Positions 37,668 through 47,578 are shown, counted from the first letter of the stretch. The stretch: DNA of 64,000 nucleotides from Ignavibacteria bacterium (GCA_015657505.1 JADLKE010000001.1:321199-385198); one strand, 5' to 3'. Notes: a model not told the origin generated them from the letters alone. Numbers and translations: made by a program.

Positions 37668-40247
37668 ATGGAAAAAACTTTTTTATACACCTACATGGCA
37701 GGTAAGAAGTTTTTTTATTATTTATTCTATTCTATACTGGCGGTGACGATTGTCTATTTCAGCGGTTGTTCGGGTTCAGTACCTGAAGATCCGCAGGTTA
37801 AGAGGACGAAGGACTCGCTGGCGGTATACAAGATAATTGATAAGGCTTTTTCGGAATACAAGAGCGCGATAGATTACAACCAGAAGCAATCCGAAAAGGC
37901 AAAATCGACATTCGAGGATGCTCTAAAAACATTAAAGAAAGTCAACGCGAGAACCATTGAGGATTCCAGCAATACAACCTGGAAAAACGATTTTGTAAGT
38001 CTCGCAAAGAGCATATCACAGGATTATCTATACACGCAGACAAACATACCGGAGAACAGCCTCGTGTTCAAATTTGCGAAGAAATACGGGATAGCGTACG
38101 ACGTGATTAACCTGAGTTCGGGGGTGACCAACGATGTTGAGCCGCTTCCCGACGGCAGCGACGTGCCACTGATAAAGAACAGCGCGGTAGAGGAATATAT
38201 CGATTTCTTTTCAAAAACAGACAGGGGCAAATCATTCATAGATAAGACTTTATATAGGTCGGGGAAATATTTCTCTCTTATGAGAAAAATCCTTAGATAC
38301 CACAACACGCCTGAAGAGATGATATATCTGTCAGTTCAGGAATCGGGCTTAAATCCGACGATTGTGTCGCGAGCGGGAGCAGTTGGTTTATGGCAGTTCA
38401 TGCCTTCGACTGGGAAAATGTACGGTCTTTATCAGGACAGTTACAGGGACGACAGGCGCGATATAGAGAAATCAACTGATGCCGCGGCAAGACATTTAAA
38501 GGACCTGTACAGGTCATTCGGAGACTGGTATCTCGCGTGGGCGGCATACAACGCGGGTCCCGGCAGGGTAACAAACGCGATTAATAAGACAGGCTCCAAG
38601 GATTTTTGGGATATTAGAAGTTCACTTCCCGGCGAGACGAAGAATTATGTTCCGTCGATACTTGCCTTGTCGTTCATATTCAGGGATCCCTCAACTTACG
38701 GATTTAAGGATGTTGAATTCGGAAAGCCGATAACATTTGACAGGGTGAACATATCGGGAGAACTTTCGCTTGACAAGGTTGCGGAGTTTTCGGAATCGGA
38801 TATTGAGACCATACGCGAACTGAATTCGGAACTTACAAGCGACGTGGTGCCAAAATACGACGTGCCCTATCAGTTGAGAGTTCCTCAAGGCACTTACAAA
38901 ACATTTATAAGCAATTACAGGAAATCATCAGATTATAGTAACAACGGGTCCGTAGATCCTGAATTCGCGGGCAACGAGAGCGAATCGTACTATTCCACGG
39001 TTGTATCCGTAACGACATACGAAGTAAACAATTATAACCCGGGCGACCAGAAATACGTCGTCACTACACACAACAAACAAAAACTTGACTATATATACAC
39101 GGGCTACAGAAATCTCGCAGGTGTCGCGGATACATTCAAGGTAAGAGAATCAGACATAAGATACTGGAACAACATAGCCTGGGGCAATTCGCCGAAACCG
39201 AATCAGGTATTGTCAATTTACTTTACGGACAAGCAGTACAAGCAATTTTACGGAATAAAGGAAGAGGAAAAAAAGGACACTGAAGTACAGGGCAACAACA
39301 ATGAAGAAAAGGAAGTAGGCGTTCGTAAAGATTACGGCAAGAAGAACAACGGAAGCGACAGCAAGGATAAAACCGAGAAGAAAGAAAACAACAAGAAAAA
39401 CAACGATTCAGGGGAAAAGCAGGTAACAAAGAAGAAGAGCGGCGAAGGGAAAGAGCAGGTTTACGTAGTGAAAGAGGGCGATTACCTGAGCACTATTGCG
39501 GAAAAATACGGAGTCAGGACAGCAGACTTGCGGGAATGGAACAACATTACAGGTGATAAAATTATCGCCGGTCAGAAACTTGTGATTTATTCTGACAAGA
39601 AGGTCAGTGAAAAGAAAGAAAACACGTCGAAGAACAAGACGGTTCACGTAGTCGAGGAAGGCGACATGTTATCGACGATTGCCGAAGATTACGGCGTGAC
39701 CGTAGAAGATTTGAAAGAATGGAACGACCTCGAAAGCGATAAAATAATAGTCGGGCAGAAGTTAACGGTTATTGAGCCGAAAAAGACGAAAGAGAAAACG
39801 AACACGAGCAACAAGAAGGCGAAGTTGCACAAAGTAAAAGAAGGCGAAAACCTTACATTGATAGCGGAAAAGTACGACATTACACTTGAGGACATAAGGG
39901 AATGGAACGACCTTGAAAAGGACGTGATTGTACCGGGACAGGAACTTGTTGTTTCAAAACCGCAGAAAACCAATAAGACTACAACCGATAAATCCACAAA
40001 GAACAAGACGTACAAGGTTAAGAAAGGCGATATGCTTTCTGAGATTGCGGAAGAAAACGGCCTGACGACGAAGCAACTTATAAAGTGGAACGACCTTGAT
40101 GCGGACGGGACAATAATGGTCGGCCAGACTCTTAAACTATACGACGATTCAAAAACGACGAAAAAAGAGACGACTACAAAGAAAGAGAACACGACGAAAA
40201 AAGAGACAAAAACCAAGAAAATAAGGAAGAAAAAGAACGAGCAATAA
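37668..40247 (+). CDS. MltD-like lytic transglycosylase lipoprotein with LysM repeats
   Basis: An 859-residue envelope enzyme. The N-terminus has a hydrophobic stretch ending in a lipobox-like YFSGC, so it is probably a lipoprotein; an internal ATG at 37695 (MAGKKFF) is the alternative start. A goose-type/SLT transglycosylase domain at about residues 215-320 shows QESGLNP (catalytic Glu), GLWQFMPSTGKMYGL and AAYNAGPGRV. The C-terminal half has four clear LysM modules (about 597, 659, 721 and 781, each with EGD-type openings and a WN near the end) and one divergent LysM before them, joined by Lys/Thr/Glu-rich linkers. It cleaves peptidoglycan glycan strands with formation of 1,6-anhydro ends. 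The lysine-rich tail is unusual. Confidence 0.92.
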   Translation: MEKTFLYTYMAGKKFFYYLFYSILAVTIVYFSGCSGSVPEDPQVKRTKDSLAVYKIIDKAFSEYKSAIDYNQKQSEKAKSTFEDALKTLKKVNARTIEDSSNTTWKNDFVSLAKSISQDYLYTQTNIPENSLVFKFAKKYGIAYDVINLSSGVTNDVEPLPDGSDVPLIKNSAVEEYIDFFSKTDRGKSFIDKTLYRSGKYFSLMRKILRYHNTPEEMIYLSVQESGLNPTIVSRAGAVGLWQFMPSTGKMYGLYQDSYRDDRRDIEKSTDAAARHLKDLYRSFGDWYLAWAAYNAGPGRVTNAINKTGSKDFWDIRSSLPGETKNYVPSILALSFIFRDPSTYGFKDVEFGKPITFDRVNISGELSLDKVAEFSESDIETIRELNSELTSDVVPKYDVPYQLRVPQGTYKTFISNYRKSSDYSNNGSVDPEFAGNESESYYSTVVSVTTYEVNNYNPGDQKYVVTTHNKQKLDYIYTGYRNLAGVADTFKVRESDIRYWNNIAWGNSPKPNQVLSIYFTDKQYKQFYGIKEEEKKDTEVQGNNNEEKEVGVRKDYGKKNNGSDSKDKTEKKENNKKNNDSGEKQVTKKKSGEGKEQVYVVKEGDYLSTIAEKYGVRTADLREWNNITGDKIIAGQKLVIYSDKKVSEKKENTSKNKTVHVVEEGDMLSTIAEDYGVTVEDLKEWNDLESDKIIVGQKLTVIEPKKTKEKTNTSNKKAKLHKVKEGENLTLIAEKYDITLEDIREWNDLEKDVIVPGQELVVSKPQKTNKTTTDKSTKNKTYKVKKGDMLSEIAEENGLTTKQLIKWNDLDADGTIMVGQTLKLYDDSKTTKKETTTKKENTTKKETKTKKIRKKKNEQ

Positions 40248-40314
40248 CGTTCTGTGCCGGCAATAATAAGGTTGAATAAAATTATAGAATTGCATATTTT
40301 TGTAGTTACTTATT

Positions 40315-40390
40315 GCTGGCATAGCTCAGCTGGTAGAGCAGCTGATTTGTAATCAGCAGGTCGGGGGTTCAAGTCCCTCTGCCAGCTCCA
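40315..40390 (+). tRNA. tRNA-Thr (anticodon TGT), CCA encoded
   Basis: A complete 76-nt cloverleaf: acceptor GCTGGCA/TGCCAGC, D arm GCTC/GAGC, anticodon stem GCTGA/TCAGC with loop TTTGTAA giving anticodon TGT (reads ACA), and T arm GGGGG-TTCAAGT-CCCTC-like with a final encoded CCA. It is followed directly by a terminator. Confidence 0.96.
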
Positions 40391-40391
40391 C

Positions 40392-40423
40392 AAAAACCCG
40401 GTTTCTTCGAAACGGGTTTTTTT
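40392..40423 (+). terminator. Rho-independent terminator of tRNA-Thr
   Basis: A stem AAAACCC-G-GTTTC / GAAAC-GGGTTTT (40393-40405 and 40409-40420) with one bulged G, a TTC loop and a T-run immediately after. A near-identical copy follows a truncated tRNA at 40574-40604. Confidence 0.85.
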
Positions 40424-40457
40424 AATTTAAAATTGTAAATTTTAAATTTTAAATTAA
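40424..40457. repeat. AT-rich palindromic repeat, copy 1
   Basis: Alternating AATTTAAAATT / AATTTTAAATT units directly after the tRNA-Thr terminator, ending in TTAAA(G)GAAT. The same string recurs at 40607-40634, 40651-40680 and 49971-50003 in this window. Confidence 0.75.
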
Positions 40458-40540
40458 AGAATACACCTATCGGCTCCAAATTCCGGCCTTACAAGAGACA
40501 GTTTTTGTTTTAAGGAATGAGCAGTCCCGATGTATCGAGA

Positions 40541-40606
40541 CAGGTCGGGGTTCAAGTCCCTATCCAGCTCCACAAAAACCCGGTTTCTTCGAAACGGGTT
40601 TTCTCA
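40541..40606 (+). pseudogene. Truncated tRNA-Thr 3' end with its terminator (duplication)
   Basis: The bases CAGGTCGGGG to CCAGCTCCA repeat the T-arm and acceptor end of tRNA-Thr (40357-40390) with small losses (CTCTGCCAG becomes CTATCCAG). The copied terminator follows at 40574-40604. The D arm and anticodon arm are missing, so it cannot be a functional tRNA. The duplicated unit includes the start of the AT repeat. This is the footprint of a segmental duplication or of a former integrated element at the tRNA 3' end. Confidence 0.85.
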
Positions 40607-40634
40607 ATTTTAAATTGTAAATTTTAAATTAAGG
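40607..40634. repeat. AT-rich palindromic repeat, copy 2
   Basis: AATTTTAAATTGTAAATTTT AAATTAAGGAAT-type sequence after the second terminator copy. Confidence 0.75.
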
Positions 40635-40650
40635 AATGCACACGCCCGGT

Positions 40651-40680
40651 TTTAATTTTAAATTTTAAATTTTAAATTAA
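40651..40680. repeat. AT-rich palindromic repeat, copy 3
   Basis: A third run of AATTTTAAATT units ending AAATTAAGGATTGAACACG, close in wording to the endings of copies 1 and 2 (AAAGAATACACC, AAGGAATGCACACG). No other feature is visible from here to the stop of the NUDIX gene at 40743. Confidence 0.7.
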
Positions 40681-40742
40681 GGATTGAACACGCAGGCCGC
40701 AGTAATCCTTGCAAGAAATATTGGTAAGGAAAATTTTCTTTT

Positions 40743-41810
40743 TTAAATCAGAGAGTTCTTCTTTAGTAACTGTAGATTCGTTATGAATCCGGGAGTAAAG
40801 ATACCGCTTTTAATGTTGTTGTTTATTTCCGAGAGATTCCAGAATCTGCCGTCGTCAACCTCGTCCGGATTGAACCCAATCTCGCCGTCGTATTTCGCGA
40901 AGGAAAGGAACACCAATTCCGATTCATTTTCAGTTTTAAGAATGTAACAGCTAACAGGAACGGGATTAAAATTCTCGAGTCCGATTTCCTCTTTCGCTTC
41001 CCGTTTCAGCGCGGACTCAAAGTTTTCGTTTACCGCTACGTGACCTGTAACGGAGGCGTCCCACTTACCAGGCTGAGAGAGTTTAGACATCGGGCGTTTC
41101 TGAAGATACAGTTGTTTCTTGCTGTTAACAACCTGAAGATGGACGACGGGATGCAGAAGGTTTTTATCCGCATGTACGACAGAGCGCGGCGCTTTCCCGG
41201 TGATATTTCCATTCCCGTCAACGAGAGGAAGCCACTCTTCGCTTTTATATTTTCTGTTCCGCAGCCATGTTTTAAACAACTCATATATAAAGTACGCGCC
41301 GAACAGGATATAGAATAAGACAGTGCTTATGAACGCCCACGCTTCTTTCGACATGAAGAACGCGGAATAGAGGACCAGCAATGTATGGAACGAAAAAATT
41401 ACGAAAAGCGCGCGAAGGCTTCGCTTGAATTGTTTCTCCTGTTCTTCTTTGAGTTCGATTCCCTCAAGATAGCGTTTAGACATTAAAGCGAGTATGTTCA
41501 CTTTAGTGAAAGCGGATATTCCGAGCATAACGCAGAGTATAGCGCCAACGAGAGCGGGTTTCAATTTAAAAAATATGTCATTATCGAGGGCGTAGGATAC
41601 AATGCCGAGGGCAACTATTAGAAGAGTATCGTACATCGTGAACCTGTCGAGGACCTTCTCCCTTAAATAAGAATAAATCAGCTGGGCGATACCGAAGCAA
41701 ACGGCTACAATCAGACCTGCGGACGTTCCGTAAAACTCGTCCACAAGAATAAAGATTATCAGGGGGAGAAGACCGGGTAATATTTTTTTAAAGAGTTGAT
41801 ACCTGCTCAT
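40743..41810 (-). CDS. Membrane (YciB/septation-protein-A-like) and NUDIX hydrolase fusion protein
   Basis: A 355-residue two-part protein. Residues 1 to about 190 form about 5-6 membrane helices resembling YciB/IspZ (LLPLIIFILVDEFYG, then AFTKVNILALMSKRYLEG). Residues about 205-350 form a NUDIX domain with a perfect box (G-x5-E-x7-REAKEEIGL, about residues 265-287) and the isopentenyl-diphosphate-isomerase-like context KWDASVTGHV. Stand-alone NUDIX enzymes of this kind hydrolyse nucleoside diphosphate derivatives; the membrane partner suggests a lipid-linked substrate (inference). It stands alone on the minus strand. I know no established name for the fusion. Confidence 0.8.
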   Translation of the reverse strand: MSRYQLFKKILPGLLPLIIFILVDEFYGTSAGLIVAVCFGIAQLIYSYLREKVLDRFTMYDTLLIVALGIVSYALDNDIFFKLKPALVGAILCVMLGISAFTKVNILALMSKRYLEGIELKEEQEKQFKRSLRALFVIFSFHTLLVLYSAFFMSKEAWAFISTVLFYILFGAYFIYELFKTWLRNRKYKSEEWLPLVDGNGNITGKAPRSVVHADKNLLHPVVHLQVVNSKKQLYLQKRPMSKLSQPGKWDASVTGHVAVNENFESALKREAKEEIGLENFNPVPVSCYILKTENESELVFLSFAKYDGEIGFNPDEVDDGRFWNLSEINNNIKSGIFTPGFITNLQLLKKNSLI

Positions 41811-41968
41811 CGAAGCAAAAATAATATTTCGTCAACATTTAAAATTTCTTCCGGATTAAAACACTTAACTTAATCCGATAACGAAGACCAAAAATACTCA
41901 GTATAAAATTAATCCGAAGCGGAAAAATCCTTTCATTGCGTTTCAGGGTTCACAGGCGGAAGTCAACA

Positions 41969-44900
41969 TCAGTTTTCCTGAATCAGAATCCCCGAAATCA
42001 ATTCCCTGAAATCGCTTATGATAAAAGGCTTCGAGACGTAATGCGAGCATCCTCCGGACAAAAAGGTTTCCCTGTCGCCCGCCATCGCGTAAGCAGTAAC
42101 GGCGACAATCGGAATATTCTGATAGCCTTTCATTTTTTTAATTTCCCTGACGGTATCAATGCCGCTAATACCCGGAAGCCCGATATCCATAATAACGAGG
42201 TTGTATCTATTATTAGCAGCCAGTTTAAGGGCTTCTTCGCCGCTTTCGACCACAGACACGCGTGCAATTTTTTCGAGCGCTAATGTAACGGCTCTGGCGC
42301 TGTTCTCGTCATCTTCTACGACAAGTATCTCTTTACTATCTATTCCATCAAGCGCGGGAATTTCATCTTTGGAGATTTCGTCACTTTCATATACCGTTTC
42401 ACCCGCGTTGAGATATCGCGGGAACTTAACTGTAAACACGGTACCCTCACCGAGTTCGCTGCTTACAGATATCGTACCATTCATCAGTTCCACGTATTTT
42501 TTTGTAATAGTGAGCCCGAGGCCGGTACCTTCGTATGTTCTGCTAAATCCTTCGCTTACCTGCCTGAACGGTTCGAATATAACCTGCTGGTATTCTTTTC
42601 TGATGCCGATTCCCGTATCAGTGACTTTCAGGACAGCGAATTCATCCATCCCCTCTTTTTCGCTTCCGACGTGAACTTTCACAAATCCCGAGTTAGTGTA
42701 CGTAATCGCATTCTGCACGAGATTCGAAAGGACCTGAATTGTAAACTGTTCGTCGAGTTCGGAGTAAACATCCTCATCCGCTTCGAATATTAATTCCAAA
42801 TCCTTATTCTTTGCAAGCACTTCGAACATCTTCAGCGTCACCGCGGACAACTCCGAAAGGTTAACAATCTCCGGATTTATCGTAACGGATTCGGATTCGA
42901 GTTTTGAAAGATTCAGTATCAGGTTTAAAGTATTCATCAGCCTCTTTCCGCCTGTATGAATGACCTGCGCCATTTGTCTTTCGTTCTCATCCAGAAGTTC
43001 TTCAGCGAGGATTTCCGAAAATCCGAGAATACCGGTCATAGGCGTTCTAAGTTCGTGACTCATATTCGCGAGGAAGTTGGATTTAAGTTTGTTCATTTCC
43101 TCGGCTTTTTCCTTCGCCTTAATCAAAGCCTCTTCAGTCTGCTTCCTTTGTGTAATATCCCTTATAACGCCCCACATACCGGAAGGATTACCGTCGTCAT
43201 CGCGTATAATGTATGTTCTAAGTTCGACGGGGAATACCGTTCCGTCTTTCCTGATGTACTCTTTTTGATATACTTCCGATTTGCCTCCGGAAGTTATCGA
43301 GTTGTCAATAATTTTTTTCTCCATATCGTGCCACTTCTCCGGAGTCAGGTTCTTGTAATTTAAATTCTTCAATTCCTCTTCGGAGTAACCGAGCATTTCC
43401 GAATACGAATTATTGCATTCGACGACACGACCTTCAATATCCGTCAACACTACAGCGTCTGTTATAGACTCGTGCAGCCTCCTGAATTTTTCCTCGCTCT
43501 TTTTAAGGAGGTCCGCCGCTTTTTTTATTTCGGTCAGGTTAACAATAGTCGCAAGGAAATAGGGCTTTCCGCGGAGGTTAATCAAACTCGCCGACAGCAG
43601 GCCGTCCACGCTCTTACCATGTTTTGTGGCGAAAAGCATGTTTTTGTTTTGGACGGAACCTTTTTCCTTTACTTCTTTAATGATTTCGTCTCTTTCATTT
43701 CTGAAATAAAACAGTTTCAAATCTTTCGTTGTTCTTTCTATGACCTCATCCCTTGTGAACCCCGTATCCTGCAGGAAAACCTCATTCGCGTCAACGATTT
43801 TACCGTCTTCAGCGGAAGTAATCAGCATCGCGTTAGGGCTGTTTCTGAAGGCTTTTGAAAACATCTGTTCGGTTTCTTTCACGGCTTCTTCAGCAATTTT
43901 TCTATCGGATATATCGAGTATGCCCCCATAAACCCTTCTACTCCCGTCGGATTCGGGTATGCATTCCGCATAAGATTGTATCCATACAATTTCTCCGTTT
44001 TTTCTCTGAATCCTGAATTCGGCTCTGCCTGACTCTCCCGCTTTCAGGTCGATAACATTTTTAACAAACAATTCGCTGTCCTCATCAAAAACAAGGAACC
44101 TCCAGCATTTTCTTTCTTTAATTTCTTCAATAGTATATCCCGTAAGCTGCTCCGCGCCGCCCGTCATCCAGTCGAGTTCAAAAACGCCTGACTGACTCAG
44201 CAGGCAGGAATAAGCGACATCGGAAATCGTGCTGGAAATTCTCCGATAGCGTTCCTCGCTAAGTTTAATCAAGTCGGTCGCTTTCTTCTGTTCGGTAATA
44301 TCGCTGAACACGGTTGCGAACGAGCCTTTCTGAATCGGGAAAACGGATATTACAAAATACCTGTCCAGAGAGGCGACATAAGAGTCGAAAGATTTCGGTA
44401 TTCCCGTTTCCGCGACTTCCGCGTAAAGATTCAGGAATGGCGGCTCTTTGCTGTTATACAGTTCAGTAACGCTTTTGGAAAGCGCGTCTTCCCTGCTCAA
44501 TCCGAGTATTTCAGTATATTTCGGATTAACGTCTACAATTTTATAATTCACGGCTATTCCGCCGCCGTCATAAATCAATTTGTGAATGGCAATTCCCTCA
44601 AGCGCGTTCATAAAGAACAGCCTGAACTTCTCCTCGCTTTTCCTGAGCACGTCTTCTCTAGCTCTTTCAACTGTCTGGTCGCGGAAAACGAGGACGACGC
44701 CGATAATTTCACCCGCTTCGTTCTTAATCGGAGCGCCGCTGTCCGCGATAGGAGTTTCCCTGCCGTCTTTTGAAATAAGGAGAGTATGATTCGCGAGTCC
44801 GACAATCAAACCGTCTTTCAGCACCTTCACGACGGGGTCGTCTACTTTCAACTGCGTGTCCTCGTTTATAATGCGGAACACCTCATCGAGTTTTCTTCCC

Positions 44901-47578
44901 GCGGCTTCGGATTCTTTCCATCCCGTAAGCCCCTCGGCAATCTCATTCATTCTTTGCACGCGTCCTTTATTGTCTGCCGTTATAACGCCGTCTCCGATGC
45001 TGTAAAGCGTCGTCCTGTAGAGAATTTCGCTTTTCTTCAGTTCCTCTTCCGCCCTCTTTCTTTCGGTAATATCAAGACCCATAGCGAGCAGGAACGGCTT
45101 GCCCTGAATGTGAATAATTTCTCTTGAAACCAGAAGGGTTCTCTTTTCTCCTTCTTTTGTTGTTACAACCGTTTCATCATTTTTTATTTTTCGTTCTCTT
45201 ATAAGGTTTTCGATAATTTTCCCGAACACTTCATCGGTGTATATTCCCAGTTCGACGGGAGTTTTATTCAACGCTTCCTCGTGGCTGTGACCAAAGGTTT
45301 CGCACCAGGCATCATTTACCTCAACCATCTTTTGAGTTTCGAGGTCAACGATTGTAAGCCAGGCGGGATTGTTGTTGAACGCAATCGAAAATCTTTCTTC
45401 GCTTTGTTTCAGGGCTTCTTCGGCGACAACTTTTTCCGTAATGTCGTTTATCGTGACGATGAAATACATCGGTTTATTATTATCGTCGCACCTTACAATC
45501 GCGCTCACGCCACCCCAAATATGCGAGCCGTTCTTGTGGATATATCTTTTCGTGAAGCGAACGGATTTTTCTTCGCCGCTTAACAGTTTTCTGATATACA
45601 TTTCTGTCGGCGCTATATCCTCTTCGGGAGTAATCTCCTGCCACTTGCGGTTTTCGAGTTCGCCTTCCCCGTAACCGAGCATCTTACAGAAAGCCCTGTT
45701 GACGTGTATTTCGCCCGTGAGGTAAGTTATGGATTTGCCCACGTTAGCCGACTCGAAAACATACTTAAACTTATCTTCGCTCTCTTTTATCGCATCCTGC
45801 GCTTTCCTCGTCTCGGTTATATCCACGCCTATCACGTACAGATATTCCTTGCCTCCGATAATAATAATTTCCCTCGACGCGAGTATAATCTTGCTCTCAC
45901 CGGATTTCGACTTAATTACCTGTTCGTTGTTTTTAACCGAACGCTTACTTTTAACATCACTGACAATTTTTCTGTAAGCATCCTCCGAATAAATTCCGAG
46001 TTCCGTCACACTTTTTCCAATCGCTTCTTCCCTGCTGAATCCATACACGACGCTGAACGCGTCGTTGCATTCAATAATCCTGAAATCATCCAAATCCACG
46101 AGGACATTGAACGCGGGACTGTTCATAAAAGCCCTCGAGAATCTTTCCTCGCTTTTCTTCAGCGCGTCCTGGGCTTTTTTCCTTTCGGTTATGTCGCGAA
46201 TTATGGACTGGTAAAAAGGTTTGCCGTCGATGTAAACGAGACGCGTGCTTATCTCTAAAGGAAAAATCGTGCCTTCCTTTTTCTTTCCGCACAATTCGAC
46301 TATATGCCCCTTGTCACTTTGAATATTCTCTACGAACTCCTTCAGTTCGCCCGCGTTAGATTCGTGATAAAGGTCGCGGACGTTGAGTCCGGCCATTTCA
46401 TCCTCGGGAAAGCCGTATAATTCAGACGCCCTGCTGTTCACTTCGATAATTTTCCCGCCTTCGCCCGAAATAATAATCGCGTCATTCGCTTTTTTAATGA
46501 GAAAGCGGTAATTGTCAAGCAGTTGCTTTTTTTCGGTTTCGAGTTCGTAGAGTTTACGATAATGCTCCATACGCAGGTTCTTAACGCTATAGGTCACTAC
46601 ATAAATGAAAATTATTATCAGGAGCGCGAGTATCCCGAAAAACCAGACCGTGATTCTCCTTATTTCGCTGAACGCTTCTCTTTCGTCTATCTTGGCAATC
46701 ATAAACCATTTCGTATCCTTTACAGGCAGAATATAACCGATAACTTCTTCATTCCTGTAATCCAAACCCTCGGCAAAGCCGGTGCGCCCTTTAAGCGCCA
46801 TAATCGCGAGCACATTTTCATTTTCTTTTGGAATGACAAGATTCAGAGAAGCGTCTTTCACGTGTCTCAAATCGTTCAGGAACAAAGCATTTCCTTTTCC
46901 ATCGTCCCTGATTATGAGCGTTTCAGCGGTTTCCGAATCCGAGGTCCGGTTCTGAATCAGAGGGAAAATAAAAGTTGACGGAGAGACCTCAAGAATCAAC
47001 GCGAACCTGACATCACCGCCGTCCGGCGAAACAAGAGGAACGATTACGTCAAGATTTGTACCCGTGTATGCATTCCCTCCCTCATTTTTATGCAGGCCGG
47101 TGAGCATAATTTCCCGGCTTTTCATTGCATCGGGAAGCAATTCTTTTACAGATTTACTTGTAGGTATATCGAGACTGTCAGAAACGATGAGGTTGCCGTT
47201 AATATCAATTAACTTTATGGCTGTATAATGATATGCATTCTTGAAAATTGTAAAAACGTCTTTCAATTCATTTTTCCCGTTTTGAGTCAAACTTCCCTTC
47301 GAAATATTTTCAAGCGCTCGCGCGATAATCGGACTTTGACCAAGTACGCTTCCGTCGCCGATTCTCTCCATCCGCCAGTTTTGAAGATTATTCGCTTTCA
47401 GTTCGGCGATAGATTTCAGGTTTGACTGAATTTCATTCAATTTTTCTTTCCGGAACTCAACGTAATAACTGAAGAATATTGCTATTAGACATAAGAAAAC
47501 AAAAACAGTAATAGCGATATTTATTCTTTTGTTTAAAACCTTATGATTTCCGCGATTTGATTCAGGCTTTGCGTTCAT
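41969..47578 (-). CDS. Giant hybrid sensor histidine kinase with nine PAS domains
   Basis: A 1869-residue membrane sensor. Helices at about residues 19-38 and 308-331 bracket a periplasmic sensing domain. Nine PAS domains follow, starting near residues 352, 476, 600, 726, 850, 983, 1108, 1234 and 1361. They are joined by S/T-EE-x-F-type linkers, and several share near-identical wording (AF(M/N/R)NSPA). The kinase core has the H box SHELRTPMTGILGF (about 1505), N box NLVQNAITYT (about 1618), DTGIGI and GTGLGLTI. A receiver domain ends the protein (VVEDDENSA, phospho-acceptor Asp in VIMDIGLPG at about 1796, Lys in VSKPF). The receiver has no output domain, so the signal goes on to an unseen partner. 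Confidence 0.93.
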   Translation of the reverse strand: MNAKPESNRGNHKVLNKRINIAITVFVFLCLIAIFFSYYVEFRKEKLNEIQSNLKSIAELKANNLQNWRMERIGDGSVLGQSPIIARALENISKGSLTQNGKNELKDVFTIFKNAYHYTAIKLIDINGNLIVSDSLDIPTSKSVKELLPDAMKSREIMLTGLHKNEGGNAYTGTNLDVIVPLVSPDGGDVRFALILEVSPSTFIFPLIQNRTSDSETAETLIIRDDGKGNALFLNDLRHVKDASLNLVIPKENENVLAIMALKGRTGFAEGLDYRNEEVIGYILPVKDTKWFMIAKIDEREAFSEIRRITVWFFGILALLIIIFIYVVTYSVKNLRMEHYRKLYELETEKKQLLDNYRFLIKKANDAIIISGEGGKIIEVNSRASELYGFPEDEMAGLNVRDLYHESNAGELKEFVENIQSDKGHIVELCGKKKEGTIFPLEISTRLVYIDGKPFYQSIIRDITERKKAQDALKKSEERFSRAFMNSPAFNVLVDLDDFRIIECNDAFSVVYGFSREEAIGKSVTELGIYSEDAYRKIVSDVKSKRSVKNNEQVIKSKSGESKIILASREIIIIGGKEYLYVIGVDITETRKAQDAIKESEDKFKYVFESANVGKSITYLTGEIHVNRAFCKMLGYGEGELENRKWQEITPEEDIAPTEMYIRKLLSGEEKSVRFTKRYIHKNGSHIWGGVSAIVRCDDNNKPMYFIVTINDITEKVVAEEALKQSEERFSIAFNNNPAWLTIVDLETQKMVEVNDAWCETFGHSHEEALNKTPVELGIYTDEVFGKIIENLIRERKIKNDETVVTTKEGEKRTLLVSREIIHIQGKPFLLAMGLDITERKRAEEELKKSEILYRTTLYSIGDGVITADNKGRVQRMNEIAEGLTGWKESEAAGRKLDEVFRIINEDTQLKVDDPVVKVLKDGLIVGLANHTLLISKDGRETPIADSGAPIKNEAGEIIGVVLVFRDQTVERAREDVLRKSEEKFRLFFMNALEGIAIHKLIYDGGGIAVNYKIVDVNPKYTEILGLSREDALSKSVTELYNSKEPPFLNLYAEVAETGIPKSFDSYVASLDRYFVISVFPIQKGSFATVFSDITEQKKATDLIKLSEERYRRISSTISDVAYSCLLSQSGVFELDWMTGGAEQLTGYTIEEIKERKCWRFLVFDEDSELFVKNVIDLKAGESGRAEFRIQRKNGEIVWIQSYAECIPESDGSRRVYGGILDISDRKIAEEAVKETEQMFSKAFRNSPNAMLITSAEDGKIVDANEVFLQDTGFTRDEVIERTTKDLKLFYFRNERDEIIKEVKEKGSVQNKNMLFATKHGKSVDGLLSASLINLRGKPYFLATIVNLTEIKKAADLLKKSEEKFRRLHESITDAVVLTDIEGRVVECNNSYSEMLGYSEEELKNLNYKNLTPEKWHDMEKKIIDNSITSGGKSEVYQKEYIRKDGTVFPVELRTYIIRDDDGNPSGMWGVIRDITQRKQTEEALIKAKEKAEEMNKLKSNFLANMSHELRTPMTGILGFSEILAEELLDENERQMAQVIHTGGKRLMNTLNLILNLSKLESESVTINPEIVNLSELSAVTLKMFEVLAKNKDLELIFEADEDVYSELDEQFTIQVLSNLVQNAITYTNSGFVKVHVGSEKEGMDEFAVLKVTDTGIGIRKEYQQVIFEPFRQVSEGFSRTYEGTGLGLTITKKYVELMNGTISVSSELGEGTVFTVKFPRYLNAGETVYESDEISKDEIPALDGIDSKEILVVEDDENSARAVTLALEKIARVSVVESGEEALKLAANNRYNLVIMDIGLPGISGIDTVREIKKMKGYQNIPIVAVTAYAMAGDRETFLSGGCSHYVSKPFIISDFRELISGILIQEN

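Noticed and set aside
40541-40573. A second tRNA-Thr
   Set aside because: Only the T-arm and acceptor 3' half are present; no anticodon arm exists, so it is a truncated copy.
45704-46258. 184-codon plus-strand ORF
   Set aside because: It is the antisense shadow of the PAS region of the giant kinase.
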